DNA of 64,000 nucleotides from Acinetobacter larvae (GCF_001704115.1 NZ_CP016895.1:248001-312000); one strand, 5' to 3'. Shown: positions 40,225 through 49,483, counted from the stretch's first letter. The notes: generated from the sequence alone by a model not told the origin. Translations and numbers: made by a program.

Positions 40225-40707
40225 TTAATTGTCCTCGTCGACTTCCCCGTAATAATCGTTGAGCTTTTTTCGAAGAACCAGAATCGCTGCCGCCTCAGCT
40301 AGTGCTTTTTCTTTACGAATCAGTTCTCTTTTTAATTTTGCATTTTCACTTTTCACTTTTTTAAGCTCATTTTTACTGACTTTTTCAGGTATGTCTAAGA
40401 AATTACTTTTCCATTCGATGAGTTGAGAAGGATAAAGTCCTTTTTTACGACAGTATTCAGCAATTTCAGCTTCACTCATGGTTGCAGTTTCAACGATCAC
40501 AGCAAATCGAGCCTCGACAGGCCATTGTTCAGTTGTAATATTCGTACCTGGCACAGGAATTCCTTTGGCTTTAGCTTGTTGTCGCCAATTATAAAGGGTT
40601 GATTCAGAAATACCTTCCATTTGAGCAACAGCTGCTACAGTCATATTGTAAGGTGGTAATAATTTAGCTAAGACACTCGTTTTTCGTTCAGATGAAATAT
40701 GTTTCAT
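40225..40707 (-). CDS. IS3-family transposase OrfA
   Basis: 160 residues: helix-turn-helix AAVAQMEGISESTLYNWRQQ (about 28-47) and a leucine-zipper-like helix (LKKVKSENAKLKRELIRKEK). The -1 slippery site AAAAAAG near its end would join it to OrfB. Confidence 0.9.
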   Translation of the reverse strand: MKHISSERKTSVLAKLLPPYNMTVAAVAQMEGISESTLYNWRQQAKAKGIPVPGTNITTEQWPVEARFAVIVETATMSEAEIAEYCRKKGLYPSQLIEWKSNFLDIPEKVSKNELKKVKSENAKLKRELIRKEKALAEAAAILVLRKKLNDYYGEVDEDN

Positions 40708-40765
40708 TTGTCACTCCTTTACCCTCATAAATTTAGTTTCAGAGGGGGTGACAACTATCCTGACA

Positions 40766-40873
40766 GTGAGAGGGGCTTCCAAAGGGATATTGGGGGTATA
40801 AAATATGGGGGTAAATCGCTATACCCCCAACTTCATCTGGTTTGCAATAGATAAAGTGGATACCATGAGACAT
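40766..40873. other. Probable end of a second, lost island
   Basis: Short stretch between IS-2 and attL. It has C5/G5 tracts (GGGGGT...ACCCCC) and TTGCAAT, then GGATACCATGAGA, paralleling the inside of the right end of the tRNA-Ser island (GGGGG, TTGCAAT, GGATGTCATGAGA at 47156-47181). This suggests that another related element once sat in tandem here. Confidence 0.5.
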
Positions 40874-40945
40874 AAAAAAAGACCTAAACTCTTTAGATTT
40901 AAGTCTTTAATACATCATAAGAACTCATGATATTCGAATCTGGCG
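40874..40945. repeat. attL of the tRNA-Ser island
   Basis: 72 bp matching 47195-47266, including the tRNA-Ser terminator region and a 25-bp identical core that starts GAACTCATGATATTCG and ends with the tRNA CCA complement (TGG). The next bases (AGAGAGGGA) still resemble the tRNA T-arm end. Confidence 0.88.
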
Positions 40946-41015
40946 AGAGAGGGAGTCATATATACATGATAAGCATCTGAAAAACAAATAGAATAAGTTT
41001 AATTATTTTATTCAA

Positions 41016-41032
41016 TCCCCCAATTGTCCCCC
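41016..41032. repeat. Integrase arm-type site, left end of island
   Basis: TCCCCCAATTGTCCCCC, matching TCCCCCAATTATCCCCC at 47132-47148 in the same orientation. Both lie just inside the att repeats. Confidence 0.7.
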
Positions 41033-41047
41033 AAGCACTAAGCTTTA

Positions 41048-41779
41048 TCAACTTAGTTTGACTAAATGCTTCATAAAAGAAGAGGTCATTTCGAAAATAA
41101 ATTCAATCTCTTGCTCAATGACAGCATCATTATGCTTTACAAATGTATTTTGATATTTTGAGTAATAATCAACCAGCTTTTGAAACATATTTGAGAAATG
41201 TGGTGAACCGCCACTTGTATTGATATATGTACCTATACTACTTAGTTGATTTTCTAAAGATTTATCATTATTAAAAATGGACTTAAGTAGTAATTCTAGT
41301 GCCAACCTTAAATCATCAAGAAGATTTCGTTCAAAAATATTATTCTCAAATTTTAAAAGAGCTGACTCGTATTGCTTCAGGCTTAAAGGATAGGCACCTA
41401 ACCAATGCTTAGTCTCTTCAACCAAAGCTTGATTTAGGGTCTCTGAAGATATAGTGCCAAACAGGCTACTATATCTAGCAATTAGCTGAATTTTTAAATT
41501 ATCAATACTAGTATCTATAGGTTGGGGTAAATATGGACTATCGCATAATTCAAGAATAATTTTATATTGTTGCTCTGGTTGAAAGCACTTTAAATTTTCA
41601 AGTAAGGCAGTTCTCTTATTTGGTGCATTTAATGGGAGTGATGCATAAGGGACATCAACATTGAAATCGACAGCATAGGCTGAAAATAGTTTAGTGATTT
41701 TACTACCTGGAAGTCCTGTATCTGTATTTGCAAGTACTTCTGAAGAATGAGTGAGAAATGTTAAAGGAATACTATTCAT
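41048..41779 (-). CDS. Unknown cytosolic protein, possible HEPN-like C-terminus (cargo 2)
   Basis: 243 residues, no signal or membrane segment. An N-terminal part with TGLPGSKITKLFSAYAVDF is followed by an all-helical C-terminal half (LLDDLRLALELLLKSIF then FQKLVDYYSKYQNTFVKHND). The layout recalls HEPN-type domains of abortive-infection proteins, but the usual R-x4-6-H motif is not clear (NTFVKHND is the closest). It follows the YaaC-like gene by 14 bases on the same strand, so the two are almost certainly co-expressed. Unusually AT-rich. Function unknown; defence role inferred only from context. Confidence 0.6.
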   Translation of the reverse strand: MNSIPLTFLTHSSEVLANTDTGLPGSKITKLFSAYAVDFNVDVPYASLPLNAPNKRTALLENLKCFQPEQQYKIILELCDSPYLPQPIDTSIDNLKIQLIARYSSLFGTISSETLNQALVEETKHWLGAYPLSLKQYESALLKFENNIFERNLLDDLRLALELLLKSIFNNDKSLENQLSSIGTYINTSGGSPHFSNMFQKLVDYYSKYQNTFVKHNDAVIEQEIEFIFEMTSSFMKHLVKLS

Positions 41780-41793
41780 TGCTTTGCCTTTTT

Positions 41794-42822
41794 TTAAAAA
41801 CTTGCATAGGCTTTCAGAACACTTTGTCCGAGAACTCTAGCAGTTGCTAAATAGAGAAATTGTTTTGGCTGAGTATTTAAAAACTCACTCATTAGCCATT
41901 GTTCTTTATCAGAAAATATTTCATCAAACATATAAGGGTGATAACGAGTTATAGAACCTAGATAAAACATCGTCATATAGATAATAGATTCTTGGCTATA
42001 ACGATCTGTAGCAGAATTTGAGATATACATGGTATATCCATCATTTCCTATCAAGTACCAAATCCCTTTATTTCTAAGTAAATTACTTAAGGCAGCATAA
42101 TCTTTCCTTGAAGGGGTATATGTGGACATTATGATATGCTCAGACCAAATAATGTTACCATCTTCATTTTCTGATAAGTTGTACTGTTGTGCATTTAAAA
42201 GATGCATTTCACTCAAATCGCACTTAATTTCAGCATTAAATATTAGTTGCTTGCCATGTTTATATAGTCTGTATTTTTCAATTTTAAAAAATATTTCTTT
42301 TTGCTTGTAAATTTCAGCATAAGGTCTATGTATACCAATACAGTGACTTAATAATGATTTCACATTAATAGAAATGTCGACATTAGGAATATTTGGTTCA
42401 AAAAGAGAAATTAGTTCATGAGCCACTTGAACAAGCTGGATTTTTTGTTTTTGTTTCATAATTTCCGAGTGTATAAATCGATTGTTATGTTTTTCACTCG
42501 CTCCATGCATATATGTTTTATTGAAACCAAAACCTCCATTTATATTTATAAGAATTTTAGCAAAATTTAAGAAGGAATAATAATAAAGAAGAGGTTGACT
42601 TTTAACAGGACTTGATTCAGCTGTAATGTAAAAATGTTTTGCTTGTTCTAACAGTGATTGCAAAAAAATCCTTTCTTTTCTATCGGAAGTTCTTTTTTTG
42701 ATAACATAGTCCCAAAATGCCCAAATATCAGAAATAATTAATTTTTGATTATTCCCTAAATTTACTAAAGAGGCTTCTTTAGAGAAAAGAGGAAATCCAA
42801 ACTTAATTTCAACTTCTATCAT
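41794..42822 (-). CDS. YaaC-like family protein (cargo 1)
   Basis: 342 residues. Features of the YaaC-like family: SQPLLYYYSFLNFAKILI and a following HG (YMHGASEK) in the first half; SITRYHPYMFDEIFSDKEQW and the helical end EFLNTQPKQFLYLATARV in the second. Biochemical role of the family is not known to me. No signal peptide. It leads a two-gene unit at the integrase-distal end of the island, the usual place for accessory or anti-phage cargo. AT-rich compared with the core genome. Confidence 0.72.
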   Translation of the reverse strand: MIEVEIKFGFPLFSKEASLVNLGNNQKLIISDIWAFWDYVIKKRTSDRKERIFLQSLLEQAKHFYITAESSPVKSQPLLYYYSFLNFAKILININGGFGFNKTYMHGASEKHNNRFIHSEIMKQKQKIQLVQVAHELISLFEPNIPNVDISINVKSLLSHCIGIHRPYAEIYKQKEIFFKIEKYRLYKHGKQLIFNAEIKCDLSEMHLLNAQQYNLSENEDGNIIWSEHIIMSTYTPSRKDYAALSNLLRNKGIWYLIGNDGYTMYISNSATDRYSQESIIYMTMFYLGSITRYHPYMFDEIFSDKEQWLMSEFLNTQPKQFLYLATARVLGQSVLKAYASF

Positions 42823-43104
42823 ATGGATCCTAATATGTTCATATAAAAATATTTTGCTTAATTATGTATTATCTAAATATAAGAATGTTGTTTTTATTTC
42901 TATTTTTATAAATGGACTACATACAGCATTTCGTTTATTTTCTAAGACTTCGCTCATCTGCTTACATGAATAAGTTCTAGTTAATTAATTGTTAAGCCGA
43001 ACTATCTATATAACCTATATGGGTATATAAGTTATTAGGCAGATCAATCTAAGGGTAAGACCCGTAAGCCTTATAAATTAAAGCTTACGGTAGAATCTTC
43101 ATGG

Positions 43105-44268
43105 TTAGGCACTGATAGCAAAGTTGCGAAGTAAATTATGAACGGCACTGGAAATAAGCCGATTTAATTCAGCATATTTTTCTATATGTTCTCGTAGTGT
43201 CCGCTTATGCCGAGACTTGCCATAATAGATTTCTTGCTCCATGCCAAAAGGTTGATTCGAATCCCTATAAGTGTCTTTCATAGATTGAGGAGCATGGCTC
43301 ATTAATTGGGTAAAGCTCAGTCCTTTAAATCCTTCGAGTAATACTCTCTTTAAGTTGGTGAGTTGATTATCCATTTTATTTAGAACATTATGCTTAATGT
43401 TTTTTTCGGCACGGATTCGCCATTTGTCTTTGGATAAAGGTTGTTTGTTTTGATCTGTTGTTTTGACATAAAGATGCCAGTATTCGTCAGCATTTTTATA
43501 GTTGATTCCAATGTTATATCCGCTTTCAAGCCGTTTCATCATGGTGAGTGGTGTTGTCGGTACTGGTGTAAATACACCTGATTGGCTTTTAAAGACACGA
43601 AAATTTTTTGCCGTATTAGGTAGGTAAATGGATTTAAATAGGGCTGTAACAAGCGCTCTGTGCTTAAAATGATAGAAGTCAATTGCTAGCTCAATTTCCA
43701 TGATTCTCAAGCTTTCTTTATTGCATTTAAAGTGATTTAAATGTTGAACACGGCGCTGTAATTCATTCCAAGAATTCATATCATGTAAACGAATGATAAA
43801 TCCTTTTTTGTGTTCTGAGATGTAGTGAGTAATTCCAGTCTTTTCGGTTAAGTATTTTTTAATGTCATGCCGCGTAGAAGGTTTTTCAATCTCAAAATAT
43901 AAATCTAAAAAATCAACTTGAGCCTTAACCTTAATATTCATTGCTTTGAAATCATAGTTGCTAATATTGGAATAAATGACTGTTTCTAAATCATCTGCAG
44001 CTTTAGCATTTTCAGAGTAGGTATCTGCTAATGATTTCAATAAGGATGCCATCTCCTCATCCGATGTATGAGTCGAGAGAGTTAATACTTTAGGCTCAGG
44101 ATCGATTGGAAAATCTTCTCTCTCAGATTTAGCCTTGAGATAGGCAAAGTCAAAATGAATGTGCTGCATTTCGATATAATAATCATCGTGAAATGGATCA
44201 ATTAAATCTAAATGATCGAATCGATTTATCAGTTTTTTGTATTCGGGGCTGAGTTGAATATCATTCAT
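43105..44268 (-). CDS. Rep-like replication initiation protein of the island
   Basis: 387 residues. The central part MEIELAIDFYHFKHRA and the later EYWHLYVKTTDQ with WRIRAEKNIK resemble replication initiation factors of filamentous phage and plasmid-like elements (strand-rich HUH-like core), though I cannot place the catalytic Tyr with certainty. Position downstream of AlpA in a tRNA island fits the replication gene of a phage satellite. A terminator at 44303 separates it from the small genes upstream. Confidence 0.6.
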   Translation of the reverse strand: MNDIQLSPEYKKLINRFDHLDLIDPFHDDYYIEMQHIHFDFAYLKAKSEREDFPIDPEPKVLTLSTHTSDEEMASLLKSLADTYSENAKAADDLETVIYSNISNYDFKAMNIKVKAQVDFLDLYFEIEKPSTRHDIKKYLTEKTGITHYISEHKKGFIIRLHDMNSWNELQRRVQHLNHFKCNKESLRIMEIELAIDFYHFKHRALVTALFKSIYLPNTAKNFRVFKSQSGVFTPVPTTPLTMMKRLESGYNIGINYKNADEYWHLYVKTTDQNKQPLSKDKWRIRAEKNIKHNVLNKMDNQLTNLKRVLLEGFKGLSFTQLMSHAPQSMKDTYRDSNQPFGMEQEIYYGKSRHKRTLREHIEKYAELNRLISSAVHNLLRNFAISA

Positions 44269-44302
44269 GGCTTCTAAATTCCTATAGATTTAAGTGCAAT
44301 AA

Positions 44303-44323
44303 AAAACGGCTCTTAGAGCCGTT
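44303..44323 (-). terminator. Terminator after the small-gene operon of the island
   Basis: On the minus strand AACGGCTCT pairs with AGAGCCGTT and is followed by TTTTTT. It lies between the 90-aa gene and the rep-like gene and may limit rep expression. Confidence 0.85.
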
Positions 44324-44339
44324 CTTCAATCTTTATGTA

Positions 44340-44612
44340 TTAACAAGGGATGTTTTGAATCATTTGATTGAATTCCTCCGATTGTCGACTCATTTCATCA
44401 TTAAAGACTTTGTTGCCATATTGAATGATTTGCTTGTATTCAGGACATTGGAGTAATCGCTGAATTTTTGAAGTAAGTTCCTTGTTATTTACTTCAGCTT
44501 GGAAAGCTGTCCAATCTGTGTATTCCATGAATGAATCCCAGTCTTTGTGATTCATTAAATCCGCAACGACTTGTGAAACTACCGTGCTGAGAATTTTAGT
44601 TTTAACGTCCAT
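44340..44612 (-). CDS. Small island protein, unknown (90 aa)
   Basis: MDVKTKILSTVVSQVVADLM then an acidic, Gln-rich helical sequence ending MIQNIPC. No known domain recognised. Overlaps the preceding 91-aa gene by 11 bases, so it is part of the alpA operon. Confidence 0.7.
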   Translation of the reverse strand: MDVKTKILSTVVSQVVADLMNHKDWDSFMEYTDWTAFQAEVNNKELTSKIQRLLQCPEYKQIIQYGNKVFNDEMSRQSEEFNQMIQNIPC

Positions 44613-44877
44613 GTTGAACTCCTTTGTTCATTTGGTTGTAGGGGGTGGTTGACGATTTAATGAAGGCAAGCAAACTGTTTTCTGAATAACAGATTTGTCT
44701 TCCAACTTCTTGAAACGTCAATTTGTAAACGTGCTTTGATTGCCGAATGTTTCTAACAAGCCAGTGATGCCATTGAGCTGCATTCTTATGCTGTAAATGA
44801 CTTGCTAGAAATTCAGATGCTTGTTTACGGTTGTAAATTCTAGATTCTGTCATTTCTAGCCTTGTGCCTTCATCCAT
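44602..44877 (-). CDS. Small island protein, unknown (91 aa)
   Basis: TESRIYNRKQASEFLASHLQ, then WHHWLVRNIRQSKHVYKL and FQEVGRQICYSENSLLAFI. The pattern (Arg-rich N-terminal helix, Trp-rich middle) suggests a nucleic-acid-binding, excisionase-like fold, but I do not recognise a family. Overlaps alpA by 22 bases. Confidence 0.65.
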   Translation of the reverse strand: MDEGTRLEMTESRIYNRKQASEFLASHLQHKNAAQWHHWLVRNIRQSKHVYKLTFQEVGRQICYSENSLLAFIKSSTTPYNQMNKGVQHGR

Positions 44878-45065
44878 GCCTGAATTTCAGACATTCTGAA
44901 TATAGAAATGTTAGAACCGATTTTTGTGGGAGCAGGGAATTTTTTTTGTTGAATCCACCGCCAAAGTGTTTGGGAGGAAACGCCAATCAGCCCTTTGCTA
45001 TCGGGACGATTGGCTAAGTCTTTCATTCGAACAAACTGTTCGTATTGAAGGTTTCTGGAAATCAT
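44856..45065 (-). CDS. AlpA-family regulator/excisionase
   Basis: 69 residues with the MerR-like helix-turn-helix of AlpA proteins: VRMKDLANR, GLIGVSSQTLWRWIQQKKFP, then KIGSNISIFRMSEIQAWM. Such proteins control integrase expression and excision of P4-like elements and satellites. First gene of a four-base-overlap-style operon. Confidence 0.87.
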   Translation of the reverse strand: MISRNLQYEQFVRMKDLANRPDSKGLIGVSSQTLWRWIQQKKFPAPTKIGSNISIFRMSEIQAWMKAQG

Positions 45066-45157
45066 ATTGCACCTATGTAATCAAGGTATTGCGCCGTTGA
45101 TGTGCAGTATGTGTTTAGAGATGATTCGATAATTCTATATAGAATTGGAAAGAAAAA

Positions 45158-45874
45158 TTATTCAAGCTCTTGTATTCTTTTTAACCATTTCCCTATTGCA
45201 TCTTTCCCGACGGTTTCTCCACTTAGTTCAATTTGTGTCTTAATCTTTTGGTTGGTTTCACCATATGGACTGTCGATAGTTACTTTAGAAATTTCAATTA
45301 ATGATTTCATGATAAGAGCTACTTTTTTTCTTTCATTGGCTCTTAGATCTTCTGGAGAAGAAGGGGCTGGAGTCAAAGTTATAGCTTTGCTTAATTCCAT
45401 AATCTTGAAAATGTCGGAATCTTTGAAATATAGATCTCGTAAAGTTATTTCATGTGTATAAAGATCTTCTTCTTTACCAATTATTAGCATTTCATAAGAG
45501 ACGGGTAGATAAGGTAAATAATTATTTTGGTCAATTTGGTTTTTAAATAAGTAAATTTTTTGGTTTGTTAAAGATATAGGATCATCTCCTAAATAGCCTT
45601 CTATTTCTGTAATATTTATTGAATTTCTTTCATTCTTTAATAGCTCTAGAAAAGAGTCATAAGGATATAATTTTGCAAATCCATTGAATGCTTCTAGTGA
45701 TTCAGCATATTGGTCATGTGTTGAAACTCTACAAATAGTACAGTCAATAACAGTATAAATAGCCAATGCTCCACTTTTTATGTATTTCATGAAAAAATTC
45801 AAAACATCATCTTCATCATGAATATTAAAATTTAGAATTTCTAAGGTTTCATATAAAGTGGAGAGCTTGCTCAT
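45158..45874 (-). CDS. Unknown protein next to the integrase (238 aa)
   Basis: The first 170 residues show no recognised domain (acidic; YLPYLPVSYEMLIIGKEED). The last 70 (ANERKKVALIMKSLIEISKV, then TVGKDAIGKWLKRIQ) match the helical C-terminal module seen on many phage and island proteins, a putative DNA-binding segment. Ends nine bases after the integrase gene stop on the same strand side (8-bp gap). Role unknown; perhaps regulation of integration. Confidence 0.65.
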   Translation of the reverse strand: MSKLSTLYETLEILNFNIHDEDDVLNFFMKYIKSGALAIYTVIDCTICRVSTHDQYAESLEAFNGFAKLYPYDSFLELLKNERNSINITEIEGYLGDDPISLTNQKIYLFKNQIDQNNYLPYLPVSYEMLIIGKEEDLYTHEITLRDLYFKDSDIFKIMELSKAITLTPAPSSPEDLRANERKKVALIMKSLIEISKVTIDSPYGETNQKIKTQIELSGETVGKDAIGKWLKRIQELE

Positions 45875-45882
45875 ACAATAGT

Positions 45883-47079
45883 TCAGGCTAATTTTGCTTT
45901 AGGAAAAGGAATCACATTATTCCGCATACTATCAATAAAATCTGACCACTCTTGCATCATCTTGATTCGATAGTCCATATGTTGAGCATGGTTATAGGCT
46001 TGAGACACTGCGTTACCAACTTTATGCGCTAATTGGACTTCAATAGCATCGTGCATGTAGCCTTGTTCATGTAGTGTGGTTGAGGCTAGCCCCCGAAAGC
46101 CATGACCAGTCATTCTGCCGTTATATCCCATTGTGCGGATTGCACATAATAATGCATTACTACTAATCGGTTTCGCCGTGCTGTAATTATAAAAAACATA
46201 TTGTTTGATACCCGTAATTGGGCGAATCAGCTCTAATATATCTATTGCTTGCTTTGATAGTGGAACGATGTGCGGTAGAGCCATTTTCATTTTCTCAGCA
46301 GGAATACGCCATAGTCGATTTTCAAAATCAACCTCACTCCATTCCATTAGCCTAAGCTCAGCGGTTCTGACAAAGGTAATCGTCATGAGTTGTAATGCAG
46401 ATTTGATAATTAAATTGCCATGATAGCGATCCATTCTTTCAAGAAAAGCAGGAAATTCAGAAATATCTAAACGTGCCATATGTTTCACTTTACGGGGCTT
46501 TAGCGCCTCTTGTAAGTGAGGTGTAGGATCATGTTCAATTATGCCTTTACGGATTGCAAAACGAAAAATACGCCCAGCCAAAGGGATAGAGCGTTTAGCC
46601 ATTTCTTGTGCGCCACGTTGTTCAATTTTCTTGGCACACGCAAGAACATCTTTCCCATTGATTTGATCAATAGGCAAGTTCCCAAGAGCAGGGAATAAGT
46701 CTTTCTCAAATACTGATAGATCACGTAAGTAGGTAGTTTCTTTGATAACGGCTTTACGATCTTCCATCCACTCCATAGCAAGTGATTTAAAAAGAATATT
46801 TTCATCAATTTGTTGTAAGCGTTGGTTCTTGACCGCATTAGGATCAATATTGCTGTAAAGCTGAATACGAGCCTCATCACGGGCACGGCGAGCTTGTGCT
46901 AATGTAATTTCAGGATAGCTGCCAATGGTTAATGTGCTTTCACGCCCGTCAAATCGGTACTTCAAACGCCAAAATTTACCACCAGCTGGAGTGACTTCTA
47001 GATACAAGCCTTTCTCATCAGAATAGCGTTTCTTCTTTTCAAGTGGCTTGATCTTTCTAATTTGAGCATCTGTGAGCAT
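45883..47079 (-). CDS. P4-type tyrosine integrase
   Basis: 398 residues. N-terminal arm-binding (DUF4102-type) domain MLTDAQIRKIKPLEKKKRYS and GLYLEVTPAGGKFWRLKYRF; core-binding helices; catalytic domain with Arg in FVRTAELRLMEW, Lys in AEKMKMALPH, His-x-x-Arg in MTGHGFRGLAST, His in LAHKVGNAVSQAY and nucleophile Tyr in AYNHA. It lies next to the tRNA-Ser end of the island, the usual position, and should act on the att repeats described here. Appears intact. Confidence 0.95.
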   Translation of the reverse strand: MLTDAQIRKIKPLEKKKRYSDEKGLYLEVTPAGGKFWRLKYRFDGRESTLTIGSYPEITLAQARRARDEARIQLYSNIDPNAVKNQRLQQIDENILFKSLAMEWMEDRKAVIKETTYLRDLSVFEKDLFPALGNLPIDQINGKDVLACAKKIEQRGAQEMAKRSIPLAGRIFRFAIRKGIIEHDPTPHLQEALKPRKVKHMARLDISEFPAFLERMDRYHGNLIIKSALQLMTITFVRTAELRLMEWSEVDFENRLWRIPAEKMKMALPHIVPLSKQAIDILELIRPITGIKQYVFYNYSTAKPISSNALLCAIRTMGYNGRMTGHGFRGLASTTLHEQGYMHDAIEVQLAHKVGNAVSQAYNHAQHMDYRIKMMQEWSDFIDSMRNNVIPFPKAKLA

Positions 47080-47131
47080 TTTGATGTGTTTCCATACAAT
47101 TTGGGGGACGAAAATCCGCTAAGATAACCTG

Positions 47132-47148
47132 TCCCCCAATTATCCCCC
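47132..47148. repeat. Integrase arm-type site, right end of island
   Basis: TCCCCCAATTATCCCCC, partner of 41016-41032. Related C5/G5 tracts lie at 47103 and 47155. Confidence 0.7.
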
Positions 47149-47194
47149 TCAGAATGGGGGATTGCAATGGATGTCATGAGAGTGTGTGAACCAA

Positions 47195-47266
47195 CAAAAA
47201 AGGCTTAAACCCTTTAGATTTAAGCCTTTAATACTTCATGAGAACTCATGATATTCGAATCTGGCG
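47195..47266. repeat. attR of the tRNA-Ser island
   Basis: 72 bp paired with 40874-40945. Contains the tRNA-Ser terminator (GGCTTAAA / TTTAAGCC with a T-run on the minus strand) and reaches the tRNA 3' CCA. Confidence 0.9.
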
Positions 47267-47351
47267 GTGAGAGAGGGATTCGAACCCTCGATACGCGCAA
47301 ACGTATACACACTTTCCAGGCGTGCTCCTTCAGCCACTCGGACACCTCACC
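47262..47351 (-). tRNA. tRNA-Ser (anticodon GGA)
   Basis: 90 nt including CCA and a long variable arm, as expected for tRNA-Ser. Acceptor GGTGAGG / TCTCACC, anticodon loop CTGGAAA (GGA), T-arm GGTTCGAATCC. Target of the island; the gene is intact on this side. Confidence 0.96.
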
Positions 47352-47469
47352 ATGGCGAGGGATAATACCCAAAAAAAAGCCATCTGCCAAGCTGAAACAA
47401 TTGATTTGAGGAAAAACTTTGAACTGAATGTTATGATTTGCAAAAATATTGACGTATCGATTATTTAGT

Positions 47470-49350
47470 ATGCAAAGTTCTGCTAAAAAAGCTGCAATGC
47501 CAGCGATCACCCTCGCAGCTTTAGGTGTTGTATTTGGAGATATCGGCACTAGCCCGCTTTATGCTTTGCGGCAATGCTTTTCGGCTGCGCATATTGCGAT
47601 ATCAGAGGCGACGGTGATGGGGATTTTATCACTGATCTTCTGGTGTATGATGCTGACCATCAGCTTTAAATACGTCACAGTCATCATGCGCGCCGACAAT
47701 AATGGCGAAGGTGGCATTATGTCTCTGTTGGCACTCAATCTACGTTCTACACGGATTGCCGAAGATAAAAAAATCTATCTAATTGCCTTGGGCTTTATCG
47801 GTGCCTCTTTGTTTTTTGGTGATGGCATTATTACCCCAGCGATTTCAGTATTATCCGCGATTGAAGGGCTTAGTATTGCCACACCGATGTTTAATCATTG
47901 GTTAATGCCATTAGCGATTGGTATTTTGACGGGATTATTTTTGCTACAACGTCATGGTACGGCAACCATGGGTAAATTCTTTGGTCCAATCACTTTATTG
48001 TGGTTCTTGTCGATTGGTTTGCTCGGATTATTGAGTATTGCGCAAACGCCTTTTGTTTTGGCGATGATGAGTCCACATTGGGCGATTAGTTTTGTCGTAC
48101 AACAGCCTTATGTTGCATTTTTGACGATGGGGGCGGTTATTCTAACCATGACAGGTGGCGAGGCGCTCTATGCAGATATGGGGCATTTTGGGCGGATGCC
48201 GATTAAACTGGCTTGGTTTATGATTGTATTGCCGTGTTTGTTGTTGAATTATGCAGGACAAGGGGCGCTGTTATTACGTGATCCGAATGCGATTGCCAAT
48301 CCATTTTATATGTTGGTACCCAATTGGGCACTTTATCCAATGATTGGTTTGGCGACCGCTGCTGCTGTAATTGCATCACAAGCTGTGATTACGGGTGTAT
48401 TTTCGATGGCGAATCAAGCCATCCAATTACGTTATTTGCCACGCCTGACTGTGCGCCATACCTCAGATGTAGAGCAGGGGCAGATTTATGTGCCTTTTAT
48501 TAACTGGGTGTTATTTATTTCCGTCTTAATCCTGATTTTGTTATTTCATAATAGTAATAATCTGGCCAGTGCCTATGGTGTAGCGGTGACGATGACCATG
48601 CTCTGTGGCACAATTTTAATTTCCATTTTGGCTTATGGTTTCTGGCGTTGGCCGATTTGGAAAGTTGCATTATTTGCTATTCCATTTTTAGTGATTGATT
48701 TAGTTTTCGTAGCATCGACATCATTAAAAATCGTTGCAGGGGGCTGGGTACCAATTTTAATAGGTGCCGTGATGTTTACGATTTTAATGACATGGAAAGA
48801 TGGTCGCGCCATAGTCTTACAGCGTTTAGAGAAAGACGCTTTGCCCATGGATGTCTTTATTAAAAGTATTAACTTAAGTCCAGATTTTATTTTTGTACCT
48901 GGGCATGCAGTTTATTTGACTGGAACGCCGAATATTGTGCCACATGCGATGTTACATAATATTAAGCATAATAAAGTATTGCATGAAAAAAATATCTTAG
49001 TGACTGTCGTAACACGTGATGTACCCTATGTTCCGCCTATAGAGCGGATACGTGTTGAGCAGCTTGAACAGCGTTTCTATCGTATTTTTGTGTACTATGG
49101 TTTTAAAGATCAGCCCAATATTCCTAAAGCATTAACACAAGCTTATGAGCAAATGGGCATTGAGTTAGATATGATGCAAATGAGTTTCTTTATTTCCAGA
49201 GACCGTTTGATTCATACCGTAGGGGATGGTATGGCACCGTGGCGAGAAAAATTATTTATTTCTATGCAACGTAATACCAGTCCAGTGAGTGATTTTTATC
49301 AGATCCCACCCAATCGGGTAGTAGAAATGGGTAGCCAAATCGAAATTTAA
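47470..49350 (+). CDS. kup: Kup potassium uptake protein
   Basis: 626 residues from ATG 47470 ([20 protein letters not shown]); the longer TTG start is not needed. About 12 membrane helices in the first 430 residues ([35 protein letters not shown]), then a cytosolic C-terminal domain. It imports K+ with protons. A 19-bp perfect hairpin follows at 49384. Confidence 0.96.
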   Translation: MQSSAKKAAMPAITLAALGVVFGDIGTSPLYALRQCFSAAHIAISEATVMGILSLIFWCMMLTISFKYVTVIMRADNNGEGGIMSLLALNLRSTRIAEDKKIYLIALGFIGASLFFGDGIITPAISVLSAIEGLSIATPMFNHWLMPLAIGILTGLFLLQRHGTATMGKFFGPITLLWFLSIGLLGLLSIAQTPFVLAMMSPHWAISFVVQQPYVAFLTMGAVILTMTGGEALYADMGHFGRMPIKLAWFMIVLPCLLLNYAGQGALLLRDPNAIANPFYMLVPNWALYPMIGLATAAAVIASQAVITGVFSMANQAIQLRYLPRLTVRHTSDVEQGQIYVPFINWVLFISVLILILLFHNSNNLASAYGVAVTMTMLCGTILISILAYGFWRWPIWKVALFAIPFLVIDLVFVASTSLKIVAGGWVPILIGAVMFTILMTWKDGRAIVLQRLEKDALPMDVFIKSINLSPDFIFVPGHAVYLTGTPNIVPHAMLHNIKHNKVLHEKNILVTVVTRDVPYVPPIERIRVEQLEQRFYRIFVYYGFKDQPNIPKALTQAYEQMGIELDMMQMSFFISRDRLIHTVGDGMAPWREKLFISMQRNTSPVSDFYQIPPNRVVEMGSQIEI

Positions 49351-49383
49351 TACAACAGGGTATGCCTTAATATAAAGTGAATC

Positions 49384-49425
49384 AGATAGCACAAAGCCAA
49401 GGAGAACCTTGGCTTTGTGCTATCT
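49384..49425. terminator. Perfect 19-bp hairpin between kup and a secreted-protein gene
   Basis: Arms AGATAGCACAAAGCCAAGG and CCTTGGCTTTGTGCTATCT with AGAA loop, no T-run. It lies between convergent genes; probably stops or stabilises transcripts. Confidence 0.6.
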
Positions 49426-49483
49426 GGACGACATCGACACCGATAAAATGCCGATGTGATGTCAAGTTTGGCGTATTGATGGT

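Larger units (their letters stand above)
39164..40765 (-). mobile_element. Complete IS3-family element (IS-2), about 1.6 kb
   Basis: Left end TGTCAAGGTAGTTGTCACCC and right end, read inward, TGTCAGGATAGTTGTCACCC: 20-bp inverted repeats with two mismatches. It contains orfA and orfB with a slippery run between them. No target duplication is visible (AAA versus GTG outside), so one flank has been rearranged after insertion. Confidence 0.9.
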
